Shown here: in pieces, positions 35,767-44,908 of the stretch
Layout: every line of letters starts with the position of its first letter
Position numbering within the stretch: position 1 is the first letter of the stretch
Origin: Antarcticirhabdus aurantiaca
GTDB lineage: Bacteria; Pseudomonadota; Alphaproteobacteria; Rhizobiales; Rhizobiaceae
Direction: 5' to 3'
Length of the DNA: 64,000 bases
NCBI RefSeq assembly: GCF_009765365.1
Contig: NZ_VTOM01000004.1
Coordinates: forward strand, 62,001-126,000
Translations under genes and position numbers: made by a program
Notes under the pieces: model-generated
Database searches by the model: none
What the model saw: only the letters and a program-made list of their open reading frames with translations
Told to the model about the DNA's origin: nothing

Positions 35767-37239
35767 ATGAACCAGATGGCCGTCATGAAGAAGTCGGGCA
35801 TCGCCCCGGCCGACATCGTCGCGATCGTCGGCGGCGGCTTCGCCGGTGCAGCCGTGGCGTTCCACCTTGCCCGCGCCGGGCAGCCGAGCGTGGTGATCGA
35901 GCCGCGTCCGGTGCTGGGCGGCGGCCTCGCCTATTCCACCGCCGATCCCAGCCACCGCATCAACGTGCCGGCCGCGCGGATGAGCCTCGTGCCGGACGAG
36001 CCCGACCACTTCGTCCGCTGGCTGGCCCGCACCGGGGCGCTTCGCTCCGACGCGCAGGCGCTGCGGCCGAACGGCGACGCCTATCCGCGCCGCGCCGTCT
36101 TCGGCCGCTACGTGGCCGAGCATCTCGCCCCCTTCCGGCGGACCGGCCTGGTGCGCCACGTCGAGGCGCTGGCCTGCCGGATCCGCCGGCTCGACGACCG
36201 CGCGGGATGGCGGATCGAGCCGTCGAGCGGCGAGGCCGTGGAGGCCGGGCGCCTCGTCCTCGCCGCGACCCATCCCCTGCCGGCCCTGCCGCGGGCGCTC
36301 GGCGCCCTCCACGATTCCGACGCGCTCGTCGGCAACCCCTATGCCGCCGGCGCGCTGGAGCGGATCGGCCGAAACGCCTCGGTGCTCATCCTCGGCTCGG
36401 GCCTGACCGCGGCCGACATGGTGGCGAGCCTCGACGCGGCCGGTCATCGCGGGCCCATCACCATGCTGTCGCGCCGGGGCCTTCGCTCGCGCGGCCACGC
36501 GCCCCGGCCGGCCGAGCCCTTCGGCGACTTCTCGAGCGAGCCCGCGCGCGACGTGCCCGCCCTTCTCGCCTCGATCCGCACGGCCCTGGCAAACGCGCGC
36601 GCCGAGGGCCTGTCCTGGCACCCCGTCTTCGACGCGCTGCGCAACCAGGGCTCCGCCATCTGGGCGGCCCTGCCGCCGGCCGAGCGGGCGCGGCTGGTTT
36701 CGCGCCTGCGCCCGTTCTGGGACGTCCACCGCTTCCGCATCGCGCCCCAGGTCGAGGCGGTTCTCGACGGGCGCGTCGCGAACGGCACGCTTCGCCAGGA
36801 GGCCGGCCGCGTCCTGTCGGCCGCGCCGGCGCCGGGCGGCCGGATCGCCATCACGTGGCGGCCGCGCGGGCGGGCGCTGGAGGAGGCCGCGACCTTCGAC
36901 GCGGTGATCAACACGACGGGCCCCGCCCACGGCGAAGCGCTCGCCCGCAATCCGGCGCTGCGCAGCCTGGCGGCGGCCGGCTTCATCGGCCCGGACCCTT
37001 ACGGGCTCGGCATCGCGACGAGCCTTTGCAGCCGCGCGATCGACGCCGCGAACGCGCCGGTGCCCGACCTCTTCGTCGCCGGCCCCCTGGCCCGCGGCAC
37101 CTTCGGCGAGCTGATGGGCCTGCCGGAAGTGTCGCGCCACGCCGAGGCCGTGGCGGCGGAGATCCTCGCCTCGCTCGCCGACCCCGCAATCGCGCCCATC
37201 GCCGAGCCGGCCCGAGCTTCGGCCGCGGACGCCCTGTAG
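35767..37239 (+). CDS. FAD/NAD(P)-binding oxidoreductase, YdhS-like
   Basis: A 490-residue protein with a Rossmann FAD motif IVGGGFAGAAVAFHLA at residues 20-35, a second nucleotide site VLILGSGLTAADMV near residue 205 and a C-terminal IGPDPYGLGIATS segment characteristic of this subgroup. Such proteins are usually annotated only as FAD/NAD(P)-binding. The gene faces the LLM monooxygenase gene (stops 15 bases apart) at the edge of the sulfonate cluster and shares an AAAATCYAT promoter element with ssuA/ssuD, so it may reduce flavin or sulfur species during sulfonate use. ATG 35767 has GGGAGG four to eight bases upstream. Confidence 0.75.
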   Translation: MNQMAVMKKSGIAPADIVAIVGGGFAGAAVAFHLARAGQPSVVIEPRPVLGGGLAYSTADPSHRINVPAARMSLVPDEPDHFVRWLARTGALRSDAQALRPNGDAYPRRAVFGRYVAEHLAPFRRTGLVRHVEALACRIRRLDDRAGWRIEPSSGEAVEAGRLVLAATHPLPALPRALGALHDSDALVGNPYAAGALERIGRNASVLILGSGLTAADMVASLDAAGHRGPITMLSRRGLRSRGHAPRPAEPFGDFSSEPARDVPALLASIRTALANARAEGLSWHPVFDALRNQGSAIWAALPPAERARLVSRLRPFWDVHRFRIAPQVEAVLDGRVANGTLRQEAGRVLSAAPAPGGRIAITWRPRGRALEEAATFDAVINTTGPAHGEALARNPALRSLAAAGFIGPDPYGLGIATSLCSRAIDAANAPVPDLFVAGPLARGTFGELMGLPEVSRHAEAVAAEILASLADPAIAPIAEPARASAADAL

Positions 37240-37253
37240 GACCGGTCAGCCGG

Positions 37254-38594
37254 TCAAGGCGCTCCGTCGGCGAAGAAGCGGTTGGCGGGGCGGGGCAGGC
37301 CGAGGTTCTCGCGCAGCGTCGTGCCCTCGTAGTCCCGGCGCAGCAGGCCGCGGCGCTGGAGCTCGGGCACCACCTTGTCGACGAAGTCGTCGAGCCCGCC
37401 CGGCAGATAGGGGAACATGACGTTGAAGCCGTCGGAGCCGCCGGTTTCCAGCCATTCCTCCATGGCGTCGGCGATCGTCGCCGGCGTGCCGACGAAGGAG
37501 AGGCCGGCATAGCCGGCGAAGCGCTGGGCGAGTTGGCGCACCGTCAGGTTCTCCGCCCTAGCGATGGCGAGCGCCCGCGCCTGCCCGCTCTTCGAGGCGT
37601 TGGTGTCCGGGATGTCCGGCAGGGGCGCGTCCGGATCGAAGCGTCGCGCATCGTGGCCGAGGGCGATCGACAAGGAGTCGATGGCGTTGTCGTAGTGGAC
37701 GAGGGCGTCGAGACGCGCCCGCTTCTCGCGCGCCTCCTCCTCGCTGTCCCCCACCACCACGAAGGCGCCGGGCAGGATCTTCAGGTGCTCGGGATCGCGC
37801 CCGATCCGCGCCATGCGCCCCTTCACGTCGGCGTAGAACGCCTGTCCGTCGGCCAGCCCGCCGGGCGCGGCGAAGACTACCTCGGCGGTTTCGGCGGCGA
37901 GCTGGCGGCCGGGCTCGGAGGCGCCGGCCTGGACGATCACCGGCCAGCCCTGGACAGGCCGGGCGATGTTGAGCGGCCCGCGCACGCGGAAGAACTCGCC
38001 CTGGTGGTCGAGGACGTGCATGCGCGACGGGTCGAGATAGGTGCCGCTCGCCGCGTCGCGCGGGAAGGCGTCGTCGGCGAAGGAGTCCCACAAGCCCGTC
38101 ACGACGTCGAAGAATTCGTGCGCCCGGCGGTAGCGCTCGGCGTGATCCAGGTGCTCGTCGAGGCCGAAGTTGCGGGCGGCGTCGGGGTTGGAGGTGGTGA
38201 CGATGTTCCAGCCGGCGCGCCCCTCGCTGAGGTGGTCGAGCGAGGCGAAGCGCCGCGCGACGTGGAAGGGCTCGTCGAAGCTCGTCGATCCCGTCGCCAC
38301 GAGCCCGATGCGGCTGGTGACGCTCGCGAGCGCCGAGAGGAGGGTGAAGGGCTCGAACGAGGTGACCGTATGGCTGCGCCGGAGCGCCTCCGTGCCCATG
38401 TTGAGGACGGCGAGGTGGTCGGCCATGAAGAAGGCGTCGAAGCGTCCCGCCTCGAGCTTCCTGGCAAGATAGGACAGGCGCGGGAAGGAGAAGTTGGCGT
38501 CGCGCCAGGCGCCGGGATAGCGCCAGGCGCCGGCATGGATGCTCACCGGGCGCATGAAGGCGCCGAGCTTCAGCATGCGTCTGCGGTTGGTCAT
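37254..38594 (-). CDS. LLM-class flavin-dependent monooxygenase (NtaA/SnaA/DszA subgroup)
   Basis: A 446-residue bacterial-luciferase-like monooxygenase. Characteristic parts are the N-terminal GAFMRPVSIHAGAWRYPGAW, MADHLAVLN, the flavin-binding GRAGWNIVTTSNP and VIVQAGASEPGRQLAAETAEVVF. The subgroup includes nitrilotriacetate, dibenzothiophene-sulfone and organosulfur monooxygenases that use reduced FMN. I choose ATG 38594 (MTNRRRMLKLG) with GAGGA upstream; ATG 38618 and ATG 38576 are alternatives. It is the last gene of the ssuABC-cysE direction, so a second organosulfur substrate is likely. A flavin reductase (SsuE type) is not present in the window. Confidence 0.85.
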   Translation of the reverse strand: MTNRRRMLKLGAFMRPVSIHAGAWRYPGAWRDANFSFPRLSYLARKLEAGRFDAFFMADHLAVLNMGTEALRRSHTVTSFEPFTLLSALASVTSRIGLVATGSTSFDEPFHVARRFASLDHLSEGRAGWNIVTTSNPDAARNFGLDEHLDHAERYRRAHEFFDVVTGLWDSFADDAFPRDAASGTYLDPSRMHVLDHQGEFFRVRGPLNIARPVQGWPVIVQAGASEPGRQLAAETAEVVFAAPGGLADGQAFYADVKGRMARIGRDPEHLKILPGAFVVVGDSEEEAREKRARLDALVHYDNAIDSLSIALGHDARRFDPDAPLPDIPDTNASKSGQARALAIARAENLTVRQLAQRFAGYAGLSFVGTPATIADAMEEWLETGGSDGFNVMFPYLPGGLDDFVDKVVPELQRRGLLRRDYEGTTLRENLGLPRPANRFFADGAP

Positions 38595-38703
38595 GCGGCC
38601 AGCATCCTCGTCCTGCATCCCGTCCGGCCGGCGCCGAGCGCGCCCTGCGCCTCGACGGGCCGGTCCTTCAACGCCGGCCTCGCCGGTTCGGCTCCCGGCC
38701 CCC

Positions 38704-39543
38704 TCAAAGGCCGACGTCGAACACCATCTGGTCCATCGCCCGGGCCGGCTCGGCGCAGCCGGAATGGCCGAGGAAGCGGGCGGGGCTGCCGGCGACAGTG
38801 GTGTTGGCGGCGACGGGCCCGGTGACCACGGAGCCCGCGCCGATGCGCGAGCAGCGCCCGACCTCGACGGGGCCGAGAATCTTGGCGCCGGCGCCGATCA
38901 TGACGCCGCGCCCGATCCGCGGATGGCGCCGGCCGTTTGCGTCCCGGAGCGCGCCGTTCGCGCCGAGAAGGACGCCCTGGAGGATCGAAACATTGTCCCC
39001 GACCTCCGCGGTCTCGCCGATCACGACGCCGGTCGCGTGGTCGATGAAGACGCCGGCGCCGAGCCGCGCGGCCGGGTGGATGTCGACCTGCAGCACTTCC
39101 GAGGCGCGGTCGGCAAGAAACAGGGCGAGGTCGCGCCGGCCCTCGCGCCAGAAGCGGTGGGCGAAGCGGTGGGCCTGGAGCCCCTGGAAGCCCTTGAAGT
39201 GGAGGATCGGCTCGGCGACCGCCGCCGCGGCGGGGTCGCGGTCGAGAACCGCGGCGAGGTCGAGCCGCCAGGCGCGGCGGAGCGCCCCGTCGCGCTCCAT
39301 CGCCTGGGCGAAGAGCTGGGCGAGAAGGCCGGGCGACAGGTCCCCGCCGAGCCGCGAGGCCAGGCGATGGATCATCGCGGCCTCGATCGAGGCCTGGCCG
39401 AGCACCGCGGAGGAGGCGAGGCGAGCGAGCGCCGGCTCCGCCTCGCGCATCTCCTCGGCTTCGCGCCGCAGCCGCGGCCACAGGATGTCGGTCGGCCGCT
39501 TCGCCTCGTCCTCGCTTCGGATCGCGATCTGCCCGTTCGGCAT
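38704..39543 (-). CDS. cysE: Serine O-acetyltransferase
   Basis: A 279-residue CysE-type acyltransferase. The N-terminal helical domain is followed by the left-handed beta-helix with VDIHPAARLGAGVFIDHATGVVIGET, in which the catalytic His lies, and VMIGAGAKILG and GSVVTGPVAANTTVAGSPAR. The acetyl-CoA loop LGANGALRDANGRRHP deviates from the usual LGGTGK-x-GDRHP form, so activity may differ. It makes O-acetylserine, the acceptor for sulfide, which fits its place between ssuB and the LLM monooxygenase: sulfite freed from sulfonates enters cysteine synthesis. There is probably another cysE for general use. Confidence 0.88.
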   Translation of the reverse strand: MPNGQIAIRSEDEAKRPTDILWPRLRREAEEMREAEPALARLASSAVLGQASIEAAMIHRLASRLGGDLSPGLLAQLFAQAMERDGALRRAWRLDLAAVLDRDPAAAAVAEPILHFKGFQGLQAHRFAHRFWREGRRDLALFLADRASEVLQVDIHPAARLGAGVFIDHATGVVIGETAEVGDNVSILQGVLLGANGALRDANGRRHPRIGRGVMIGAGAKILGPVEVGRCSRIGAGSVVTGPVAANTTVAGSPARFLGHSGCAEPARAMDQMVFDVGL

Positions 39544-39579
39544 CCCAGAGCCTTTCGTGTCCGCTCGGCGCGTCGCGCC

Positions 39580-40326
39580 TCAAACCGCCGCGAGGATGCG
39601 CTTCTGAAGCTCGGCCGCGCGCGGATCGGCAAGCTCCGCCCGCGGGCGCTCCAGCTCGACCTCGACGTCGAGCGCGATGCGCCCTTCCCGCAGGACGATC
39701 ACCCGGTCGGCCAGCGCCACGGCCTCCGCGACGTCGTGGGTGATCAGGATCGTGGTGAAGCCGCGCGCCCGCCAGATGCCGTCGAGGAGGCGGTGCATCT
39801 CGATGCGCGTCAGCGCGTCGAGCGCGCCGAAGGGCTCGTCGAGAAGGAGGATGCCGGGTCGGCTGACGAGGGCGCGGGCGAGCGCGACGCGCTGCTTCTG
39901 GCCGCCCGACAGGACGGAGGGCCATTCGCCGCCGCGCCCGTCGAGCCCGACATCGGCGAGCGCCCGCTCCGCCGCCTCGCGCCAGCCGGGGCCGCGCGCG
40001 ATGCCGACGTTCTGGACGACGCTCTGCCAGGGCACGAGCCGCGCTTCCTGGAACAGGAGACGCACGGCCGGGTTCAGGCCGGCGACCGGCCGGCCGCCGA
40101 TCTCGACCCGCCCGCCGCTCGGCCGATCGAGGCCGGCGACGAGGCGCAGGAGCGTCGACTTGCCGCCGCCCGAGCGCCCGACCACCGCCAGGAACTCGCC
40201 CGGCCGCACCTTCAGGTCGAAGCCGCGCAGCACCGACGTCTCGCCGAAGCTCTTCGACACGCCGGACAACGCGACCGACAGGCCGCCCGTCGCCTCGCCC
40301 TCGCGGGTTTCGAGAAGCGCGCTCAT
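39580..40326 (-). CDS. ssuB: Aliphatic sulfonate ABC transporter ATP-binding protein
   Basis: A 248-residue single-domain ABC ATPase of the nitrate/sulfonate/taurine group. Walker A is GRSGGGKST, the signature is VLSGGQKQR, Walker B is [16 protein letters not shown] and the switch histidine is in [10 protein letters not shown]. The start ATG 40326 overlaps the stop of the permease gene (ATGA). It energises the SsuA/SsuC importer. The serine acetyltransferase gene begins 36 bases downstream and is likely co-transcribed. Confidence 0.9.
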   Translation of the reverse strand: MSALLETREGEATGGLSVALSGVSKSFGETSVLRGFDLKVRPGEFLAVVGRSGGGKSTLLRLVAGLDRPSGGRVEIGGRPVAGLNPAVRLLFQEARLVPWQSVVQNVGIARGPGWREAAERALADVGLDGRGGEWPSVLSGGQKQRVALARALVSRPGILLLDEPFGALDALTRIEMHRLLDGIWRARGFTTILITHDVAEAVALADRVIVLREGRIALDVEVELERPRAELADPRAAELQKRILAAV

Positions 40327-41153
40327 CGGCTGTCCTCCCCGCTCGGCTGCCAGGCCGGATGCCAGGCGAGCGCCCGGCGCTCGACGGCGCGCGTCGCCGC
40401 GTCCGCGAGCTTGCCGAGCAGCGCGTAGACGAGGATGCCGAGGATCACGACGTCGGTCTGGAAGAACTCGCGGGCGTTCATGGTCATGTAGCCGAGGCCG
40501 GACGAGGCCGAGATGGTCTCGGCGACGATGAGGGTCAGCCACATCAGGCCGAGGGCGTAGCGCAGGCCGACCAGGATCGAGGGCATCGCGCCGGGAAGCA
40601 CGATGCGCCAGAGGCGGGCGCGCCGGTCGAGGCCGTAGACCTCGGCCATCTCGACGAGCTGCCGGTCGACGGTGCGCACCCCGTGGAAGGTGTTGATGTA
40701 GACCGGAAAGAACACGCCGAGGACGACGAGGAAGATCTTCGCGCTCTCGCCGATGCCGAACCAGAGGATCACCAGCGGGATGAGGGCGAGGTGCGGCACG
40801 TTGCGCACCATCTGGACGGTGGAGTCGAGAAGCGTCTCGACCGGGCGCCAGAGACCCGTGGCGAGCCCGAGAACGAAGCCGAGGCCGCCGCCGATCACGA
40901 GGCCGACCAGCGCCCGCTGGCCGGAGGCGAGGGCGTTGGCGGCGAGCGTGCCGTCGAGAAGGGTACGCCAGCCGGCGAGCGCGACCGCCGAAGGCGCCGG
41001 CAGGAGGCGAGGATTGGCCAGCCCGGCGCGCGCCGCGACCTCCCAGGCGATCAGAAGGGCGATCGGCAGCGCCCAGGGCGCGAGGGCGCGCCCGAGCCAG
41101 GCGACATCGGGCCGCCGCGCCCGGGGGGCCTCGGCCAGGGCCTCGACGCTCAC
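40323..41153 (-). CDS. ssuC: Aliphatic sulfonate ABC transporter permease
   Basis: A 276-residue permease with five to six hydrophobic segments. The first ([19 protein letters not shown]) starts near residue 24; the cytoplasmic coupling loop [35 protein letters not shown] is typical of the SsuC/TauC family. The start is GTG at 41153, which overlaps the TGA stop of ssuA (GTGA) and is in frame; there is no ATG before the first membrane segment. Substrate is an alkanesulfonate by context with SsuD and SsuA. Confidence 0.9.
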   Translation of the reverse strand: MSVEALAEAPRARRPDVAWLGRALAPWALPIALLIAWEVAARAGLANPRLLPAPSAVALAGWRTLLDGTLAANALASGQRALVGLVIGGGLGFVLGLATGLWRPVETLLDSTVQMVRNVPHLALIPLVILWFGIGESAKIFLVVLGVFFPVYINTFHGVRTVDRQLVEMAEVYGLDRRARLWRIVLPGAMPSILVGLRYALGLMWLTLIVAETISASSGLGYMTMNAREFFQTDVVILGILVYALLGKLADAATRAVERRALAWHPAWQPSGEDSR

Positions 41154-42115
41154 GAGCCGGCCCCGCGCACGGCCTCGGCGATGCTGATCGGCGCGGGGAT
41201 GAGGCCGAGGGCGTGGAAGGTGTCGGCGATGCGCTGCTGCTCGGCGACGACCGCGTCGTCGAGCGGCTTCACGCCGTAGGACTGGCGCTCCAGCGCGATC
41301 GTCAGGACGTCGGCGGGAATGCCGACGGAGGGCGCGAGCTCGGCCGCGGCCTCGGCCGGGTTCGCCTTGGTCCATTCGTCGACCTCGCCGATCGCCGCGA
41401 TCAGCGCGTCGACCGCCTCGCCGTTGGCGTCCACGAAGGGCTTGGCGCCGAGATAGAACTGGTGGTTCGAGACGATCCCTTCGCCGTTGCGCAAGGTGCG
41501 CGCCTCGGTCGCGACCTCCGCGGCGGCCTGGAACGGGTCCCAGATCGCCCAGGCGTCGGCCGAGCCCTGCTCGAAGGCCGCGCGCCCGTCGGCCGGCGGC
41601 AGGAAAGACACGGTGACGTCGCCATAGGCGACGCCCGCCTCCTCCAGCGCCTTGACCAGGAGGTAATGGACGTTCGACCCCTTGTTGAGGACGACGGTCT
41701 TGCCCTTGAGGTCGGCGACCGATTGGATCGGGCTGCCCTTGGGAACGAGGATCGCCTCGCCGCGCGGGGCGGGCGGCTCGTGCGCGACGTAGACGAGCGG
41801 CGCGCCCGCGGCCTGGGCGAAGATCGGCGGGGCCTCGCCCGTCGAGCCGAAGTCGATCGCCCCGACGTTCAACGCCTCCAGGAGCTGCGGCCCGCCGGGA
41901 AACTCGGTCCACTCGACGCTCCAGCCGAGCGGCGAGAGCTTCTCCTCCAGCGTGCCCTTGCCCTTCAGGAGGACCAGCGTTCCGTATTTCTGGTAGCCGA
42001 TGCGCAGCACCTTCTCCTGCGCCTCGGCCGGGCTCCAGCCGGCGAGGAGCGGAACGGTGGTCAGCGTCATCGCGCCGGCGAGCGCGGCGGTGAAGAGGCG
42101 GCGGGTGATGCGCAT
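41150..42115 (-). CDS. ssuA: Aliphatic sulfonate ABC transporter substrate-binding protein
   Basis: A 321-residue periplasmic protein. A signal peptide at residues 1-32 ([18 protein letters not shown]... ending PAEAQ) may be Tat-like, with only RR in ITRRLF. The mature part begins [23 protein letters not shown], an SsuA/TauA signature, with [21 protein letters not shown] as ligand loop and [26 protein letters not shown] 42115 is chosen because the upstream extension to 42232 would cover the promoter and has no homology. It faces ssuD across a 168-base intergenic region carrying an AAAATCCAT inverted repeat. Confidence 0.92.
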   Translation of the reverse strand: MRITRRLFTAALAGAMTLTTVPLLAGWSPAEAQEKVLRIGYQKYGTLVLLKGKGTLEEKLSPLGWSVEWTEFPGGPQLLEALNVGAIDFGSTGEAPPIFAQAAGAPLVYVAHEPPAPRGEAILVPKGSPIQSVADLKGKTVVLNKGSNVHYLLVKALEEAGVAYGDVTVSFLPPADGRAAFEQGSADAWAIWDPFQAAAEVATEARTLRNGEGIVSNHQFYLGAKPFVDANGEAVDALIAAIGEVDEWTKANPAEAAAELAPSVGIPADVLTIALERQSYGVKPLDDAVVAEQQRIADTFHALGLIPAPISIAEAVRGAGS

Positions 42116-42191
42116 GGGGCGGGCTCCGGGACTCGGCGGCGTCGCGGGGAATGCTAGCCGGAGGCGCGGCGTGCGCCGAAGCACAAACCCA

Positions 42192-42221
42192 CAAAATCCA
42201 TGACATAAGTAGATGGTTTTT
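42192..42221. promoter_or_regulatory. Inverted repeat in the ssuA/ssuD divergent region, LysR-like
   Basis: AAAATCCAT (42193-42201) and ATGGTTTTT (42213-42221) form 9-base arms with one mismatch around an 11-base centre. The left arm matches AAAATCTAT at 35681-35689 except for one base. A dyad of this shape in an AT-rich divergent sulfur promoter would suit a CysB/Cbl-type regulator, which is not encoded in the window. Confidence 0.5.
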
Positions 42222-42283
42222 CCTCGCGACACGCCCGACGCGCCGCTAGGCTTCGCGCGACACGATCGCAGGGAGCCTCATCG

Positions 42284-43480
42284 ATGGTCGACGCCGCCCT
42301 TCACCCCGCCGCGCCCGAGCGGATCAAGGTGCTCTGGTTTCTGCCGACCCACGGCGACAGCCGCTATCTCGGGACGGTCGAGGGCGGCCGGGCGGTGGAT
42401 CTGCCCTATCTCGCCCAGGTCGCGCAGGCCGCCGACCAGCTCGGCTATTACGGCGCGCTCCTGCCCACCGGGCGCTCCTGCGAGGATTCCTGGGTCACCG
42501 CCTCGGCGCTGACCCCGCTGACGAAGAACCTCCGCTTCCTCGTGGCGGTGCGGCCCGGCCTCCAGTCGCCGACGCTCGCGGCGCGCATGACCGCGACGCT
42601 CGACCGCTTCTCGAACGGCCGGCTCCTGATCAACGTCGTCACCGGGGGCGACCCGGCCGAGAACGCCGGCGACGGCATCTTCCTGAGCCATTCCGAGCGC
42701 TACGCCGTCACCGACGAGTTCCTGCGCGTCTACAAGGCGCTGCTCGCCGGCGAGACGGTGAACTACCAGGGCGAGCACATCCGCATCGAGGACGGGCGGC
42801 TCCTGTTCCCGCCGCTCCAGGCGCCGCACCCGCCGCTCTACTTCGGCGGATCGTCGGAGGCCGGCATCAGGGTCGCGGCCGAGACGGTGGACAAGTACCT
42901 CACCTGGGGCGAGCCGCCGGCGCAGGTCGCCGAGAAGGTCGCCGTGGTGCGCGAGGCCGCGGCGAAGGCCGGCCGCGAGGTCTCCTTCGGCATCCGCCTC
43001 CACGTCATCGTGCGCGAGAGCGAGGCGGAGGCCTGGGCCGCGGCCGACAGCCTGATCTCGCGCCTCGACGACGAGACCATCCAGAAGGCGCAGGCCGTCT
43101 TCGCGCGCATGGACTCGGTCGGGCAGAGCCGGATGAGCGCGCTGCACGGCGGCGACCGCTCGAAGCTCGAGATCAGCCCGAACCTTTGGGCCGGCGTCGG
43201 CTTGGTGCGGGGCGGCGCGGGCACGGCGCTCGTCGGCGATCCGGACACGGTCGCGGCGCGCATCGACGAGTACCGCTCGCTCGGCATCGACACCTTCATC
43301 CTGTCGGGCTACCCGCACCTGGAAGAAGCCTATCGCTTCGGCGCGCTCGTCCTGCCGCGCCTGCCGCTCGACCACCCGATCCCCTCGCGCGACGCGACGG
43401 TGAACACCGGCCCCTTCGGCGAGACCATCGCCGGCTCCGAGCGCCCGAGCGCCCCGGCCCGGCTGGCCAGCGCGTCCTGA
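42284..43480 (+). CDS. ssuD: FMNH2-dependent alkanesulfonate monooxygenase
   Basis: A 398-residue enzyme of the LLM superfamily that cleaves C-S bonds of sulfonates to sulfite and an aldehyde using reduced FMN. Motifs match SsuD closely: [14 protein letters not shown] at the start, [12 protein letters not shown] with C66, [30 protein letters not shown] and [26 protein letters not shown]. It is divergent from ssuA and needs a flavin reductase that is not visible here. Strong match to the family, so confidence in the function is high. Confidence 0.95.
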   Translation: MVDAALHPAAPERIKVLWFLPTHGDSRYLGTVEGGRAVDLPYLAQVAQAADQLGYYGALLPTGRSCEDSWVTASALTPLTKNLRFLVAVRPGLQSPTLAARMTATLDRFSNGRLLINVVTGGDPAENAGDGIFLSHSERYAVTDEFLRVYKALLAGETVNYQGEHIRIEDGRLLFPPLQAPHPPLYFGGSSEAGIRVAAETVDKYLTWGEPPAQVAEKVAVVREAAAKAGREVSFGIRLHVIVRESEAEAWAAADSLISRLDDETIQKAQAVFARMDSVGQSRMSALHGGDRSKLEISPNLWAGVGLVRGGAGTALVGDPDTVAARIDEYRSLGIDTFILSGYPHLEEAYRFGALVLPRLPLDHPIPSRDATVNTGPFGETIAGSERPSAPARLASAS

Positions 43481-43526
43481 GCCTCGGTCCCGGCGGCGGC
43501 GCGGGATCGCGCCGCCGCCGGGGCGC

Positions 43527-44288
43527 CTACTCCGCGGCCTTGGCCTCCTCGCCCGGCTTGGAGATCGAGTCGCGCACCACGCCGTAGCTGGCGCCCCAGG
43601 CATCCGTCATGTCGCAGCGCACGTCCCAGAGCTCGGGAAAGAAGCGGTGGCGGGCGCCGGCCTGGAGGATGTCCACCGGCCGGCCCTTCAGCGACTTCGA
43701 GCCGAGCCCGATGGAGCGGTGGATGAGGTAGACGTGGTGCGCCCGGAACTTCTGGAACAGCTCGTCATATTCCACCAGCGCCTCGGCCACGACGTATGAA
43801 TCGTCGTGGGCATAGGCGCTGTCGTAGACCTGTTCCACGGTCTTGTTACGCCCGTCGAGATAGGTGGCGCGATAAGCCTCCCAGAGATCGAAGGGCATGC
43901 GCAGGAGCACCTGGAAGCCGGGCGATTCCTGGCCCGAGCCGTTGCCGAGCTGCTTCCTCACCTCCTGGTACTCGCGCGGCGACATGGTCTCCAGGAGTTC
44001 GAGCTGCGCCGTCAGCAGCCGCATGGTGCGGTGGACGCGGCCCATCAGCGTGACGACGCGGTGCGTGTCGCCCGCACGCATGAAGTCCATCACGTCGACC
44101 AGCGTATAGGCGATGAGCTTCATCCAGAGCTCCTCGACCTGATGGACGATCTGGAACTGCAGCTCGTCGCCGTTCACCATCTCCGCCAGAGGCTTCTGAC
44201 AGGACAGCAGCGTCCCGACATCGAGGTAGACGCCGTAGTCGAGCATCTTCGGCGTCTCGATGAGGGCGTGGTAGGCGGCGCGGTCCAT
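43527..44288 (-). CDS. Tryptophan 2,3-dioxygenase-family heme protein, divergent
   Basis: A 253-residue protein recognisable as a member of the tryptophan-dioxygenase superfamily by YGVYLDVGTLLSCQKPL, GDELQFQIVHQVEELWMKL, and RAHHVYLIHRSIGL, where the heme-ligand His should be. The loop that in true dioxygenases reads GTGGSSG and holds the amino-acid substrate is GSKSLKG here, and the substrate Arg region reads GSGQESPGFQVLLR. It is also shorter than usual (about 280). So the protein binds heme, but tryptophan as substrate is doubtful. It is divergent from an Lrp-family regulator, a set-up like KynR with kyn genes. Confidence 0.8.
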   Translation of the reverse strand: MDRAAYHALIETPKMLDYGVYLDVGTLLSCQKPLAEMVNGDELQFQIVHQVEELWMKLIAYTLVDVMDFMRAGDTHRVVTLMGRVHRTMRLLTAQLELLETMSPREYQEVRKQLGNGSGQESPGFQVLLRMPFDLWEAYRATYLDGRNKTVEQVYDSAYAHDDSYVVAEALVEYDELFQKFRAHHVYLIHRSIGLGSKSLKGRPVDILQAGARHRFFPELWDVRCDMTDAWGASYGVVRDSISKPGEEAKAAE

Positions 44289-44356
44289 GGAGGCGGCTCC
44301 CGTTCGTTCGTCGGGTTGTATCTGGCTGTGACGCGGAGCGTCTCACGAAACCGCCC

Positions 44357-44404
44357 GAACATTGTTCCCTCGATTTCCCCGAGCGCCGTTTTGTGAGAAC
44401 GTTC
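44357..44404. promoter_or_regulatory. Lrp-type inverted repeats between the dioxygenase-like gene and lrp
   Basis: GAAC-ATT-GTTC at 44357-44367 and the perfect palindrome GAACGTTC at 44397-44404 lie 40 bases apart (about four helical turns), one facing each divergent gene. Spaced dyads of this kind suit an octameric Lrp/AsnC regulator. Confidence 0.5.
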
Positions 44405-44434
44405 GGCGAGGAATTCCATGATTTCGGAGAACGA

Positions 44435-44908
44435 ATGGATCGGATCGACCTGGAGATCGCCGAGGCTCTGGAGGCGGATGCGCGACTGTCCTTCGCGGAC
44501 CTCGCCGCCGGCCTCAACATGAGCAAGACGCCCTGCTGGAAGCGGGTGAAGGCGCTGGAGGAGGCGGGTGTCCTCACCGGCTACCACGCGGCGCTCTCGC
44601 CCGCCGCCCTCGGCCTCGGCGTCGAGGCCTTCGTGCAGATCATCCTGAAGCCGGAGGAAGCGCCGGCCTTCGAGGCGGCGGTGATGCGCCACCCCTTCGT
44701 GCGGCGCTGCCACGCGACGACCGGCGACGGCGACTACCTCGTCCATCTCGTCGCCAAGGACATCGCGGGCCTCGACCGCACGCTTCGCGAGGAGCTGGCG
44801 CGCATGCCCGGCGTCCAGCGCACCCGCACCTTCGTCGCGACGCGCGAGATCAAGGCGAGCCACAAGCTGGCGGCCGCCGCCCGCGCGGCGGGGCTGCCGG
44901 CGGCTTAG
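44435..44908 (+). CDS. Lrp/AsnC-family transcriptional regulator
   Basis: A 157-residue regulator: helix-turn-helix at about residues 18-40 (LSFADLAAGLNMSKTPCWKRVKAL), then the amino-acid-binding RAM domain with CHATTGDGDYLVHLVAKD. ATG 44435 follows GGAGAACGA and gives the typical MDRIDLEIAEAL start; the GTG at 44393 is in frame but adds a non-homologous tail. It is divergent from the dioxygenase-like gene and likely activates it in response to an amino acid, as KynR does in pseudomonads. Its 3' end overlaps the stop of the convergent LivM gene by four bases. Confidence 0.9.
   Translation: MDRIDLEIAEALEADARLSFADLAAGLNMSKTPCWKRVKALEEAGVLTGYHAALSPAALGLGVEAFVQIILKPEEAPAFEAAVMRHPFVRRCHATTGDGDYLVHLVAKDIAGLDRTLREELARMPGVQRTRTFVATREIKASHKLAAAARAAGLPAA

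Noticed and set aside
42116-42232. Longer ssuA start at 42232
   Set aside because: The extension lies over the divergent promoter and has no homology; the signal peptide begins at MRITRRLF.
44393-44434. GTG start for the Lrp-type regulator
   Set aside because: Its tail overlaps the operator-like dyad and has no homology; ATG 44435 has a good ribosome site.
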